Shown here piece by piece: positions 37,928 through 46,925 of a stretch of DNA of 64,000 bases. Origin of the DNA: Holophagaceae bacterium (GTDB taxonomy: Bacteria; Acidobacteriota; Holophagae; Holophagales; Holophagaceae); NCBI GenBank assembly GCA_016710635.1, contig JADJVL010000006.1, positions 1-64,000 on the forward strand, written 5' to 3'. The number at the start of each line of letters is the position of its first letter. The stretch's first letter is position 1. Position numbers and translations under genes: made by a program. The notes below the pieces were generated by a model, which was given only the letters and a program-made list of their open reading frames with translations, was not told where the DNA came from and did not search any database.

Positions 37928-39774
37928 GTCTGGACGCCCTCCAGGACCTTTTCGCCCGCGTCCGCACGGGCGCGACGGGGGTCTGGAAACTCGGCCAGGA
38001 CCCGCACCGGTCCATCTTCCTGGACAAGGGCCAGATCGTCTTCGCCCAGAGCACCCATCCCCTGGACCGCCTCACCCACCTGCTGGTGGAGAAGGGCAAG
38101 CTCACCCAGGCCCAGATGGACTATGCCCTCGAGAACCTGGCGCCGGGCCTGTCCATCGGCCGCAACCTCATCCAGATGGGCTTCATCACCCAGCGGGACC
38201 TTCTCGACGTGGCGCGTTTCCAGGTCGAGCGCGTGGTCTGGGGCGCCCTGGGCTCGGACGGGCTCTCCGCGGGGTTCGAAGGCCGGGAGCTGGACGGGTC
38301 CGTCGTCCGCCTCGCCCTGGATACGCCGGCCCTGCTTTTGGGCGGGCTGCTGAACCTGCGGGACCGGGAACGGATGCTGGAACAGCTGGGGCCGCTGGAA
38401 CAGGTGCTGGAACTCCGGGTGCAGCCGCCGGAATCCTGCCTGCCGCCGGACCTGGCGCGCTTGCCCGCCGCCTTCGACGGCCGGCGCAGCCTGCTGGACA
38501 TCGCCCGGCAGTCGTGTTCCGAACCCATGCGCGTGGGCGCCCTCGCCCTCTTCCTCAAGGAGCTCGACTGGGCCCGGAGCCTGCCCACGACGGCGCCCAT
38601 CGCCGCCGAGGAGTCCACCCCGGCGCCCGCCGAGTCCCCCGTCCTCGTGGTGGTGGCGCCGGGCATCTCGGTGACCCAGCCCGTGCCCGCCCAGCCCCTG
38701 GCGCCGGACCTCTCGGAGGCCGGGACGCCCGCCCGCCGGCCATCCCTCATCGAGCACATCCAGGCCGCCCAGCTGCCCACCGCCAACCTGGACCATCTGG
38801 CGGCCCAGCTGGATGGCCTCGCCGAGCCTGAAACGGCCTTGCCCCTCCTCGCTCCCGAGCCCGCCACGACCCCGTCCCCGCTGCTCACCATCAGCCGCGA
38901 CGACGATGAGATCACGGCGGAGAACCCCGTCCCGCCCACCCTGCCGGAGTGGCACGAGGCCGCCGGATGGCACGTGGAGGAGGGCCAGGCCGAGCTTCCC
39001 GGGCCTGCGGTCCAGGAGCCGGTGGCCCCCGAGCCAGTTGTCATCCTCCAGCCCCTGGTCCGGGAGCCGGAGCCCTTCCCACTGTTGCCGGCCCCGGAAA
39101 CTCCTGAAACCACGCTGCCCCCGGAGATTCCGGACTTCGAAGCCCAGCCCAGGAACAGCAAGGGGATCTGGTTCCTCGGCCTAGGTCTCGCCGTGCTGGC
39201 TGCCGGGAGCTTCGTCTGGTGGCGGTCCGGCACCACTTCCCGTCCCCCGGCCGCGAGTCCGGTCGCGCCGGCCCCTGCATCGACTCCCACACCGCCTGCG
39301 ACCTCAGCGCCGCCTGCCCGCCAAGAACCCGCTGAAAAGGCTGTGCCGGAAGCCTTGCCGCCCCCGAAGGCCCCGGAGTCTGCGACCGCCCCACCCGCCA
39401 AGGCGGAGCCCGCCGCGGCGGGCCCTGAAGCCCGGTGGAGCGCCCTCCGGTCCGGCCGGCTCGACCAGGCGCTGGTGCAGGGAAGGGCCCACGCCAAGAG
39501 CCTGGGGGCTTCCCGCTGGATCCTGCGGCTGGAGATCGCCTGCCAGCAGGAGACTCTCCAGAACGCCGCCTCGTGGATGGAAGCCCGGAACAAGGACCTG
39601 TTCATCCTGCCGATGACCTTGAAGAACGGTCAGTCCTGCCACCAGCTCTTCATGGGTTCCTACGCCTCCAAGGCCGAAGCCGAAGGGGAGATCGCGAAGC
39701 TGCCGCCCCCCTTCCGGGAAGGGGGCAACAAGCCCAGGGCCTTCCAGGTCTCCGACATCCCCACGCGCCAGTAG
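37924..39774 (+). CDS. DUF4388-like/SPOR-like membrane protein
   Basis: This 616-residue protein opens with a DUF4388-type region (MSLDALQDLFARVRTGATGVWKL, IFLDKGQIVFAQS) found in gliding and signalling proteins, up to about residue 215. A long Pro/Ala/Glu-rich linker leads to one transmembrane helix (~414-434, GIWFLGLGLAVLAAGSFVWW), a second Pro-rich stretch, and a C-terminal domain of about 110 residues. Its FMGSYASKAEAEGEIAKLP is SPOR-like (peptidoglycan-binding). Its start overlaps the tyrS stop. The role is probably envelope or polarity related, but uncertain. Confidence 0.7.
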   Translation: MSLDALQDLFARVRTGATGVWKLGQDPHRSIFLDKGQIVFAQSTHPLDRLTHLLVEKGKLTQAQMDYALENLAPGLSIGRNLIQMGFITQRDLLDVARFQVERVVWGALGSDGLSAGFEGRELDGSVVRLALDTPALLLGGLLNLRDRERMLEQLGPLEQVLELRVQPPESCLPPDLARLPAAFDGRRSLLDIARQSCSEPMRVGALALFLKELDWARSLPTTAPIAAEESTPAPAESPVLVVVAPGISVTQPVPAQPLAPDLSEAGTPARRPSLIEHIQAAQLPTANLDHLAAQLDGLAEPETALPLLAPEPATTPSPLLTISRDDDEITAENPVPPTLPEWHEAAGWHVEEGQAELPGPAVQEPVAPEPVVILQPLVREPEPFPLLPAPETPETTLPPEIPDFEAQPRNSKGIWFLGLGLAVLAAGSFVWWRSGTTSRPPAASPVAPAPASTPTPPATSAPPARQEPAEKAVPEALPPPKAPESATAPPAKAEPAAAGPEARWSALRSGRLDQALVQGRAHAKSLGASRWILRLEIACQQETLQNAASWMEARNKDLFILPMTLKNGQSCHQLFMGSYASKAEAEGEIAKLPPPFREGGNKPRAFQVSDIPTRQ

Positions 39775-39844
39775 CGAAGGGAAAGACCGCTCCGAGGAGG
39801 CCGGAAATGCTCGCGTTCCGAGGAATGCATGTGACTTTTTCCGC

Positions 39845-39872
39845 TTGCATTTCGAGGGGCTTGCGGTAGGCT
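39845..39872 (+). promoter_or_regulatory. Candidate promoter upstream of the RlpA-like gene
   Basis: TTGCAT (39845-39850) and TAGGCT (39867-39872) are 16 bases apart. The same -10 hexamer TAGGCT appears before hisD and phoH. The surrounding 39775-40080 stretch holds nothing else I can support; the open frame from 39934 to 40080 could be a longer N-terminus of the next gene. Confidence 0.4.
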
Positions 39873-40080
39873 GATCGGATGGCTCCGGACTGCTCCGGGA
39901 CCGAACGCCGACACCCCGAACCCACCCGCAAGGATGCCCTTGGCGCTCAGCACCCCGCAGTCCCGCATCTGGACCCGCACCTGCCAGGTCTTCCTGGCGG
40001 AAGTCGCCATCCAGCTGGGCCCCTTTGTCCCCGTCGACGTGGGCAAGGGCGGGCTCGTCCGCAGGCTGCGGCCCGTGGCC

Positions 40081-40782
40081 ATGGGGCTGGCCCCGATGCT
40101 GGCGCTCTGCTTCACCATCCACTGCACCCGGCCTCCCGTGACTTCGCCTGGGGCCGGTCCCACATCCGGCCATCTGGCCCCCGACGCCCTGGCCTACAGC
40201 GAAGTGGGCGAAAGCAGCTGGTATGGCGGCAATGGGGACGGTTTCGCTGGCAAGCCCACCGCCAGCGGCGAGATCTTTGATCCCGCCGCCTACACTTGCG
40301 CCCACCGCACCCTGCCCCTCGGCACCTATCTCGAGGTGGAAAACCAGGCCAACGGACGCAGGGTCGTGGTCAAGGTGAACGACCGAGGGCCTTTCGCCAA
40401 GGGCCGCATCCTGGACCTCAGCCGGCAGGCGGCCAAGGATCTCGATTTCGCCAACGCCGGCGTCGCCAGGGTCACCATCCGCAGCGTGGACTCAGCCGGA
40501 AGGCCCGCCCCCATCGACCTGAGCCTGGACCGGACGGATCCCTACACCATCCAGGTGGCGGCCCTCGCCAATCCGGAGAACATCCAGCGCCTGAGCGCGG
40601 AGCTCGCGGCCTATGGCCCTGTGACCCTCCAGGACGCCTTCACCCGGGGCGGCGTCGCAGTGAAGCGGATCCGCGTGGGCAGCTTCACCCGGGCCCAGGA
40701 TGCGCAGAAGGCCCTGGATCAGATCAGCCAGGCCTTCACCAAGGACCGCGGTGTCGAACCCTTCCTCACGCGCCAGCGCTGA
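40081..40782 (+). CDS. rlpA: RlpA-like lytic transglycosylase-family protein with SPOR domain
   Basis: From ATG 40081 the protein is 233 residues (from ATG 39934 it would be 282). An N-terminal hydrophobic segment ends LALCFTIHC, with a weak lipobox. The double-psi beta-barrel domain follows (SSWYGGNGDGFAGKPTASGE, HRTLPLGTYLEV, VKVNDRGPFAKGRILDLSRQAA), including the catalytic Asp of RlpA. A SPOR domain (~150-232, YTIQVAALAN, KRIRVGSFTRAQDAQKAL) binds denuded septal glycan. It acts at the outer membrane and septum. ispD begins 32 bases before its stop. Confidence 0.88.
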   Translation: MGLAPMLALCFTIHCTRPPVTSPGAGPTSGHLAPDALAYSEVGESSWYGGNGDGFAGKPTASGEIFDPAAYTCAHRTLPLGTYLEVENQANGRRVVVKVNDRGPFAKGRILDLSRQAAKDLDFANAGVARVTIRSVDSAGRPAPIDLSLDRTDPYTIQVAALANPENIQRLSAELAAYGPVTLQDAFTRGGVAVKRIRVGSFTRAQDAQKALDQISQAFTKDRGVEPFLTRQR

Positions 40783-41485
40783 AGGCGCCCAGACGGCCCC
40801 CGCTGAAGGCGCCCAGGCGTCCAGGACTGAAGCCTGGCTGGCCATTCCCGCCGGAGGCCTGGGGCTCCGGATGGGCGGCGGCGTTCCCAAGCAGTTCCGG
40901 GACTGGCAGGGCCGGCCACTGCTGAAGGCCACCGTGGAGGCCTTCCTGGCGCCGGGCATGCCCCGCCTCGCCGGCATCGCCCTGGCGGTTCCCGCGGACA
41001 GGATGGAAGAAGTCCGCGCCTGGGATTTCGGGCTTCCGCTCATGGTGGTGCGCGGCGGACCGACCCGGCAGGCCAGCGTCGCCGCCGCCCTTTCCGTCCT
41101 GCCGGCGCACCCCGACAGGCCCGTGCTCATCCATGATGGCGTCCGGCCCTTTCCCCCGGCGACCGCCATCCAGGAAGCCCTCGCGGCCCTGGAGACCTGG
41201 GACGCGGTCGTGCTGGGCGAGCCCTCCACCGACACCCTCAAGCGGGTGGACCCGGATGGCCTCGTCCTGGGTACCGAGCCTCGGGAAGCCATCTTCCGGG
41301 CCCAGACCCCACAGGTGGCGAAGCTGTCCCTTTGGCTCGAGGCATTCCGTTGGGCGGCGGAAAAGGACTACGAAGGCACCGACGACGTCTCGATCCTGGA
41401 GGCCATGGGACGCCGGGTGAAGCTCATTCCCTCGCCTTCCAGCAACCGGAAGGTCACTTTGCCTGAGGACTGGATCAGCGGCTGA
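40751..41485 (+). CDS. ispD: 2-C-methyl-D-erythritol 4-phosphate cytidylyltransferase
   Basis: This enzyme of the MEP isoprenoid pathway forms CDP-methylerythritol. From GTG 40751, with AAGGA upstream, it is 244 residues. It has the nucleotide-binding AIPAGGLGLRMGGGVPKQF, LIHDGVRPFP, EPSTDTLKRV and TPQVAKL, and ends with EGTDDVSIL and NRKVTLPEDW, the signature set of IspD. It overlaps the rlpA end by 32 bases. A 14-base direct repeat (GCTGAAGGCGCCCA) lies in the early coding region (around 40780-40815), so the exact N-terminus is uncertain. Confidence 0.9.
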   Translation: MSNPSSRASAEGAQTAPAEGAQASRTEAWLAIPAGGLGLRMGGGVPKQFRDWQGRPLLKATVEAFLAPGMPRLAGIALAVPADRMEEVRAWDFGLPLMVVRGGPTRQASVAAALSVLPAHPDRPVLIHDGVRPFPPATAIQEALAALETWDAVVLGEPSTDTLKRVDPDGLVLGTEPREAIFRAQTPQVAKLSLWLEAFRWAAEKDYEGTDDVSILEAMGRRVKLIPSPSSNRKVTLPEDWISG

Positions 41486-41608
41486 CCACACCCTGTGGCT
41501 GGTTCGACCACGGATTTGTGGTCAAGGAGCATTCGTAATCCTTGTCAAAGTTAAGATTGTCTTCTTGGCATGCCGTTGGCTTATCGGCTGATTGGAAACC
41601 GAGAAGAC

Positions 41609-42524
41609 ATGCACGAAGACCTCCAGCCCCGAACCATGATGCAGGCCGTGACTTTGACGGGTCACGGCCTGCATGGGGCCCGGCCCTGTGCGGTCCGTCT
41701 CGTTCCCGTGGACTTCCCCACCGGCCTCCACTTCGTCCACCTCCAGACCGGGAGGACCGTGCCGGTCCACGCCGACTACACCGGCGATCTTCGCCTCGCG
41801 ACGACCCTGGTCAAGGATGGACTGCGCCTCCAGACCATCGAGCACCTCCTCTCCGCCCTTTCGGGCCTCGGCGTCGACCACCTCCGCATCGAAGTCGACG
41901 CCGAAGGCGATGACCTCGAGCTGCCCATCCTCGACGGCAGCGCCGGCCCCTGGGTCGACGCCATCCTCGCCGCGGGGCTGAAGGCCCTGCCCGGCCGCCG
42001 CCGCTTCATCCAGGTGCTGCGACCAGTGGAAGCGCGCAGCGGCGACAAATGGATCCGCGTCTCACCCTTCCCTGGCTTCCGGGTGCGCTACACCATCGAC
42101 TTCGACCATTCCTTCCATCGGCCGGCAGAGCCGGGAGCTGGCCATCACGCCCGCGCGCTATGCCCAGGAGGTCGGCCTCGCCCGCACCTTCTGCATGGAG
42201 CACGAGATCGAATTCATGCGGGCCCACGGCCTCGCCCTCGGCGGCAGCCTGGAGAACGCCGTGGTCTTCGGGCTCGATGGGCCCCTGAACGAGTCCCTGC
42301 GCTTCGAGGACGAGGCCGTCCGGCACAAGATCCTCGACCTGGTGGGCGACCTCGCCCTCCTCGGCGCGCCCCTGAAGGGACTCGTGGAGGCCCACGCCGC
42401 CGGCCACGCCCTGCACGTGGCGTTGGTGAAGGCCCTCCTCGCCGATCCCTCCGCCTGGACCTGGGTCGAAGCCGAACCCCGGCGCCATGCTCCGCGGCCC
42501 GTCTTCGCAGCACTGTCCGCCTGA
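41609..42524 (+). pseudogene. lpxC: UDP-3-O-acyl-N-acetylglucosamine deacetylase, frameshifted in this sequence
   Basis: LpxC commits UDP-GlcNAc to lipid A synthesis. From ATG 41609 the frame reads LTGHGLHGARP, TIEHLLSALSGLGVDHLRIEVDAE and LPILDGSAGPWV. Near 42115 the frame is lost: FDHSF should continue IGRQSRELAITPARYAQEVGLARTF, which is one frame over and runs to TGA 42522-42524 with GGSLENAVVFG and RHKILDLVGDLALLGAP (zinc ligands H and D). A surplus C in TTCCATC accounts for it; repaired length is 304 residues, normal for LpxC. As the gene is essential in organisms with LPS, sequence error is likely. Confidence 0.9.
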
Positions 42525-42584
42525 TCTGCCCGCGCGCGGAGGCACACGCCCTGCCCGTTCACGACCCGTCCAAGACATTGTCGG

Positions 42585-42613
42585 TTGCGGTGTCGGTCCG
42601 CCGCCGATAGGCT
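42585..42613 (+). promoter_or_regulatory. Candidate promoter of the histidine operon
   Basis: TTGCGG (42585-42590) and TAGGCT (42608-42613) are separated by 17 bases. The first gene, hisD, begins 19 bases downstream of the -10 box. The leader is therefore too short for a His-rich attenuator peptide, and none is visible in 42525-42631. Confidence 0.45.
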
Positions 42614-42631
42614 CGATCTTTCGCCACAGGG

Positions 42632-43948
42632 GTGCACAGGTGTTACTTCATCAGGTCCATCACGCTTGAAGACCGGGCTGAGCTGCCCGGTTGGGTGGCT
42701 TCCCTGGCGCGCGATGAGGACGCTGAGAAAGACACCCGCGACAAGGTCGCAGGAATCCTGGCGGACGTCCGCCGGGACGGTCTTCCCGCGGCCCTTCGGT
42801 ACACGGAAGCCTTCGACGGCCTGAGGCTGGACGAGGACGTCATCCGTGTCCCCTGCGCCGCCATGGACGCGGCCCTCGCGGGATTGCGCGCTTCGGATCC
42901 TGACCTTGTCGCCGCCCTCGAGACCCTCGCCGCCAATGTGCGGCGGTTTGCCGAAGGGCAGCGCCAGGCCCTCGCGGATCTCGAACTCCCCCTCGTGTCC
43001 GGCGGCACCGTCGGCGAGCGCTGGGTGCCCCTGGAGCGCGTCGGCGTCTACGTTCCCGGTGGCCGCGCCTTTTATCCCAGCACCCTCGCCATGACGGTGA
43101 TTCCCGCACAGGTGGCCGGGGTGAAGCGCATCGTGGCGGTGACGCCGCCGAAGGCCGAAGGCGTGGAGCCGCTCGTGCTCGCCTGCGCGGCGTTGCTGGG
43201 GGTGGAGGAGCTCGTCACCCTGGGCGGCGCCCAGGCCGTGGCTTGGCTGGCCTACGGGGAACCCTCGGTGGACCTCATCGCGGGGCCCGGCAACCGCTTC
43301 GTGGCGGAGGCCAAGCGGCAGCTCATCGGCCGTTGCGGCATCGACAGCGTGGCGGGCCCCACGGAGCTGCTCATCCTCGCCGACGCTTCGGCGAACCCCA
43401 CCTGGCTGGCGGAAGATCTCCTGGCCCAGGCGGAGCACGATCCCGACGCGGCGGCGGTGCTGGTCTCCGGGGATGCCAGCCTGCTGGCCAGAGTGGAATC
43501 CGAACTCCAGGCCCGCGTGACGGTCTCGCCCAGGCGGGCCATCCTCGAGCAGAGCCTGTCGCGGCATGGCCGCCTCGTCCGCGCGGACCGGAACCTCGCC
43601 ATCGCCATCGCCCAGGCCTGGGCTCCTGAGCACCTGGAGCTCATGGTGCGGGATCCGGAAGCCTGGGTGCCGCAACTCACCACCGCCGGCGCCCTCTTCA
43701 TCGGCGCCAGCAGCGCCGAGGCCTTCGGCGACTACGGCGCGGGCCCCAACCACGTGCTGCCCACCAGCCGCACGGCCCGCTACTCCAGTCCCCTGGGCGT
43801 GGCCACCTTCCTGAAGCGCCAGAGCCTTCTCCGACTCTCGCCCGGGGACGCCGCGGCCATGGCGCCCTGGGTGGACCGTCTCGCCCAGGCGGAAGGCCTG
43901 CCCCACCATGGCGCCAGCGCCAGACTCCGATCGCGGGAGAAACCATGA
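42632..43948 (+). CDS. hisD: Histidinol dehydrogenase
   Basis: HisD oxidises histidinol to histidine in two NAD-dependent steps. The protein is 438 residues from GTG 42632. Landmarks are GERWVPLERVGVYVPGGRAFYPSTLAMTVIPAQVAGV, DLIAGPGNRFVAEAKRQLIG, the Zn/catalytic QAEHDPDAAA and APEHLELMVRDPEAWV, all typical. It is the first gene of the his operon, and the next start overlaps its stop (ATGA at 43945). Confidence 0.94.
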   Translation: MHRCYFIRSITLEDRAELPGWVASLARDEDAEKDTRDKVAGILADVRRDGLPAALRYTEAFDGLRLDEDVIRVPCAAMDAALAGLRASDPDLVAALETLAANVRRFAEGQRQALADLELPLVSGGTVGERWVPLERVGVYVPGGRAFYPSTLAMTVIPAQVAGVKRIVAVTPPKAEGVEPLVLACAALLGVEELVTLGGAQAVAWLAYGEPSVDLIAGPGNRFVAEAKRQLIGRCGIDSVAGPTELLILADASANPTWLAEDLLAQAEHDPDAAAVLVSGDASLLARVESELQARVTVSPRRAILEQSLSRHGRLVRADRNLAIAIAQAWAPEHLELMVRDPEAWVPQLTTAGALFIGASSAEAFGDYGAGPNHVLPTSRTARYSSPLGVATFLKRQSLLRLSPGDAAAMAPWVDRLAQAEGLPHHGASARLRSREKP

Positions 43949-45723
43949 GTCTCCTGCGGAAGGATCTCGAAACCCTTCAGCCCTACACCCGCCCCGAAGC
44001 CGCATGGACTCCGGCGGAGGCTGCGCGGCCCCTGGTCCGGCTGCACATGAACGAGGCGCCTTCGGACTGGCCTCCGGAAGCGAAGGCCGCCCTCCTGGCA
44101 CGCCTCGCGGCCCTGCCTTTCCAGGTCTACCCGGAACGGCAGGCGGAGCTGACGGAGCGGCTGCGGCTGCGCCTCGGCGCTCCGGAAGGCGGACTGCTCC
44201 TCGGCCCCAGCAGCGGCGCGCTGCTGGACCTCGTGGCCCTGGCGGGACTGGATCCCGGCGATGCGGTGGCCCTGCCCGAGCCCGGCTTCTCCCTCTATCC
44301 GCTCCTCGTGAAACGCCACCGCGGCGTGGTGCGTGCCGTGCCCGTGGGTACGGGCTTCCCCATGGAAGGCTGGTTCACCGCCCTGCAGAAAGGCGCCCGG
44401 CAGCTCTGGGTCACGCTGCCCAACAACCCCACCGGCGCATGGCTCTCCCCCGATGACCTGGAGCCCCTGCTGGTGGCCGCGGCCGGTGGCGAGGATCCGC
44501 CGCTGGTGATCATCGATGAAGCCTACGCGGAATTCGCGCCGCGCACCCACCGCCTCGCCGTTGACCGCTTCCCCAACGTGGTTCTGCTCCGCACCTTCAG
44601 CAAGGCCCTGGCCTCGGCCTCCTGGCGCCTGGGCTACCTGCTGGGCGACCCGGCGCTCATCGGAAGCCTCGCGGCCCTCCAGCTGCCCTACTCCATGCCG
44701 GCGGCCAGCCTTGAAGCCCTCGATGTGGCCCTCGATTTCGCGCCCTGCTTCGACGCCGCCATCCGCGCCACCGCCGCCCGGCGGGACCGCCTCGCCGCGT
44801 CGCTGCCACGCCACGCCGCCGCACCCAGCGCCGCCAATTTTCTCTACGTGACTCCGGATCCCGCACCGGCGCTGAAGGACGCCGGACTTCTCGTGCGCAC
44901 CCTGCCCGGCGGGGACGCCGCCCGGGTGGGCATCGGCGAGGAGGAGGTCGCCGTCCGCGCGGCGGCGGCCCTCGGCGGCGCCCTGCCGGCCGCGGAGGTG
45001 CCGCAGGAATCCTCCCTCCTCGTCCTCGATGTGGACGGCGTGCTCATCGAGGCGGACCGCAGCTTCATGGAGGCGGTGCGCCTCGCGATGGCAGAGCTCG
45101 CGCCCCAACAGGACTGGACCGACGACCACTTCCGCGCCTTCAAGCGCGTGGGGGGCTTCAACAACGACTTCCGCCTCGCCGCCGCGGCCTGGCTCCTCGC
45201 GGCGCGAGGGGAGATGGGCCGCCTCGATTCAGCGGAAGGCATCGGCTTTCCCGACCTGGAGGCCGACATCGCGGCCCGGGAGCCGGAGGCCCAGCGCATC
45301 GTCCAGAAGCACTACGCCGAGACTTCGAAGCTGGAACGGCCCCTCATCGAGCTGCACGCGCTGCGGGCCCTCGGCTGCGAGCTCGCGATCCTCACGGGCC
45401 GTCCGCCGGAGGAGCTGGTGATGGCCTTCGGCGTCCTGGGCTGGGAGCTGCCCGCCGTCAGTGATTCGGCCCCGCACCTCCGCAAGCCCAGCCCCGCGGG
45501 CCTGCTCCAGCTCGCGGACGCCTTCCGCGCCACCTCCGTGGTCTTCGTGGGCGACACCCGGGATGACGCCGCCGCCCTGGCCGCCGCCCGGGAGCTCCGG
45601 CCCGACCTCGTCTGGCGCTTCGCCGGCGTGGGCCCGGACCGGGAGCGCTTCATCCGGGACGCCGACCTCCACGCGCCGACCCTCCTCGACCTGCTGCCCC
45701 AGCTGAAGGAAGCCCTGCCATGA
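43945..45723 (+). CDS. hisC: Histidinol-phosphate aminotransferase fused to HAD phosphatase
   Basis: This 592-residue fusion has residues 1-~345 as HisC (fold-type-I transaminase): LPNNPTGAW, DEAYAEF, and PLP Lys220 in RTFSKALASASWRLGY. Residues ~355-590 are a HAD hydrolase with DVDGVL at 362-367 (nucleophile Asp362, acid Asp364), ILTGRP with Thr484, Lys514 in RKPSP and FVGDTRDD. The next gene, hisB, is a dehydratase only, so no separate histidinol-phosphate phosphatase is otherwise seen in the operon. The HAD domain is therefore inferred to be that phosphatase, passing HisC product straight on to HisD. Confidence 0.9.
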   Translation: MSLLRKDLETLQPYTRPEAAWTPAEAARPLVRLHMNEAPSDWPPEAKAALLARLAALPFQVYPERQAELTERLRLRLGAPEGGLLLGPSSGALLDLVALAGLDPGDAVALPEPGFSLYPLLVKRHRGVVRAVPVGTGFPMEGWFTALQKGARQLWVTLPNNPTGAWLSPDDLEPLLVAAAGGEDPPLVIIDEAYAEFAPRTHRLAVDRFPNVVLLRTFSKALASASWRLGYLLGDPALIGSLAALQLPYSMPAASLEALDVALDFAPCFDAAIRATAARRDRLAASLPRHAAAPSAANFLYVTPDPAPALKDAGLLVRTLPGGDAARVGIGEEEVAVRAAAALGGALPAAEVPQESSLLVLDVDGVLIEADRSFMEAVRLAMAELAPQQDWTDDHFRAFKRVGGFNNDFRLAAAAWLLAARGEMGRLDSAEGIGFPDLEADIAAREPEAQRIVQKHYAETSKLERPLIELHALRALGCELAILTGRPPEELVMAFGVLGWELPAVSDSAPHLRKPSPAGLLQLADAFRATSVVFVGDTRDDAAALAAARELRPDLVWRFAGVGPDRERFIRDADLHAPTLLDLLPQLKEALP

Positions 45724-46305
45724 GACGCGCCGAACTGCACCGCACGACCAACGAGACCGACATCCGCCTCGGCCTGGACCTGGATGGTGGCGAAACCCGA
45801 ATCATGACGGGCCTCGCCTACTTCGACCACATGCTGCTGCAACTGGCGAAGCACGGCGGCCTCGGCATCACCCTGGAAGCCCAGGGCGACCTCGATGTGG
45901 ACAGCCACCACCTCGTGGAGGATGTAGGCCTCGCCCTGGGCGATGCCCTGCGGGAAGCCCTGGGCGAGCGCAAAGGGCATCGCCCGGTGGGGCGAGGCCC
46001 ACATCCCCATGGACGAGACCCTGGCCCGGGTCGTGGTGGACCTCAGCGGCCGGCCCTACTGCGTCTTCGACGCGGATCTCCCGCGCATCGTGCTGGGCAA
46101 CGGCTTCCAGGTGGAGATGGTGCGGGAGTTCTTCATCGCGGTGGCGATGCGCGGCCAGCTGAACCTGCACGCCTCGGTCCTCTACGGCCAGAACACCCAC
46201 CACCAGGTGGAGGCCCTCTTCAAGGGCCTCGCCCGGGCCCTGAGGCAGGCGGTGCGGATCGATGGCGAAGCCATCCCCAGCACCAAGGGGACGCTCACCT
46301 CATGA
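45720..46305 (+). pseudogene. hisB: Imidazoleglycerol-phosphate dehydratase, frameshifted in this sequence
   Basis: The single-domain dehydratase (no fused phosphatase) starts at ATG 45720, overlapping the hisC stop. It has HRTTNETDIRLGLDLDGG and YFDHMLLQLAKHGGLGITLEAQGDLDVDSHHLVEDVG (Mn ligands). Near 45972 the frame is lost after ALGER; the normal KGIARWGEAHIPMDET, GNGFQVEMVREFF and NLHASVLYGQNTHHQVEALFKGLARAL is one frame over and ends at TGA 46303-46305. A surplus A in CGCAAAGGG explains it. The repaired length is 194 residues, normal for this enzyme. Confidence 0.9.
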
Positions 46306-46925
46306 TCACGGCCCCCTGCACGATCATCGACTACGGCGGCGGCAACCTCGCCTCCCTGGAAGGCGCCCTCGACGCCTTCGGGCTGCCCTTCGTCCGCGCG
46401 GCGTCGCCGGCGGCGGCCCCGGCCCGGGGCGTGCTGGTCCTGCCGGGGGATGGCCACTTCACCACCGCCCGGAAAGGGCTCATGGACTCGGGATGGTGGG
46501 CGGCCCTGCCCGCCCTCGTCGCCGCGGGCCGGCCCCTCCTGGGCATCTGCGTGGGCCTGCAGTTGCTGGCGCAGGACAGCGAGGAGGCTCCGGGCGAGCC
46601 GGGGCTGGGCCTGCTTCCTGGTTCCGTCCGGCGCCTCGGCCCTGGCGTGAAGGTGCCGCACATGGGCTGGTCGCGGGTGCGCGGCGCGCGGCCGCATCCG
46701 GCCTTCGACGGCGGGGCGGAAGGCTGGCTCTACTTCGTCCACGGCTACGCCCTCGACGTGAACGAGGCAACCCTCATGATCGCGGTCCACGGCCGGCCCT
46801 TCGCCGCCGCCGCGGGCGCGGGCCGCGTCCTGGGCTTCCAGCCCCACCCGGAGAAGTCCGGCCCCTTCGGCCGGGCCATGCTGCGGCGCGCCCTCGACTG
46901 GCTCGCCGCGCAGGAGCAGCCATGA
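46302..46925 (+). CDS. hisH: Imidazole glycerol phosphate synthase glutaminase subunit
   Basis: This 207-residue class I glutamine amidotransferase partners HisF. It has the nucleophile Cys in LLGICVGLQLL, the substrate loop HMGWSRV, and catalytic GFQPHPEKSG (His, Glu). It supplies ammonia through the HisF barrel. Start and stop overlap both neighbours (ATGA at 46302; ATGA at 46922). Confidence 0.94.
   Translation: MITAPCTIIDYGGGNLASLEGALDAFGLPFVRAASPAAAPARGVLVLPGDGHFTTARKGLMDSGWWAALPALVAAGRPLLGICVGLQLLAQDSEEAPGEPGLGLLPGSVRRLGPGVKVPHMGWSRVRGARPHPAFDGGAEGWLYFVHGYALDVNEATLMIAVHGRPFAAAAGAGRVLGFQPHPEKSGPFGRAMLRRALDWLAAQEQP

Noticed and set aside
41570..41600. Sigma-54-like site TGGCATG-N4-TGGC upstream of lpxC
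   Set aside because: Two mismatches to the -24/-12 consensus, and lpxC is normally constitutive; a chance match is likely.
42525..42631. Histidine attenuator before hisD
   Set aside because: No His-rich leader frame and too little space between the candidate promoter and the start codon.
45965..45980. Programmed ribosomal frameshift in hisB (and lpxC, prolyl oligopeptidases, rpe)
   Set aside because: No stimulatory structure or standard slippery heptamer is seen; the direction differs between genes, and the sites are ordinary short homopolymers.
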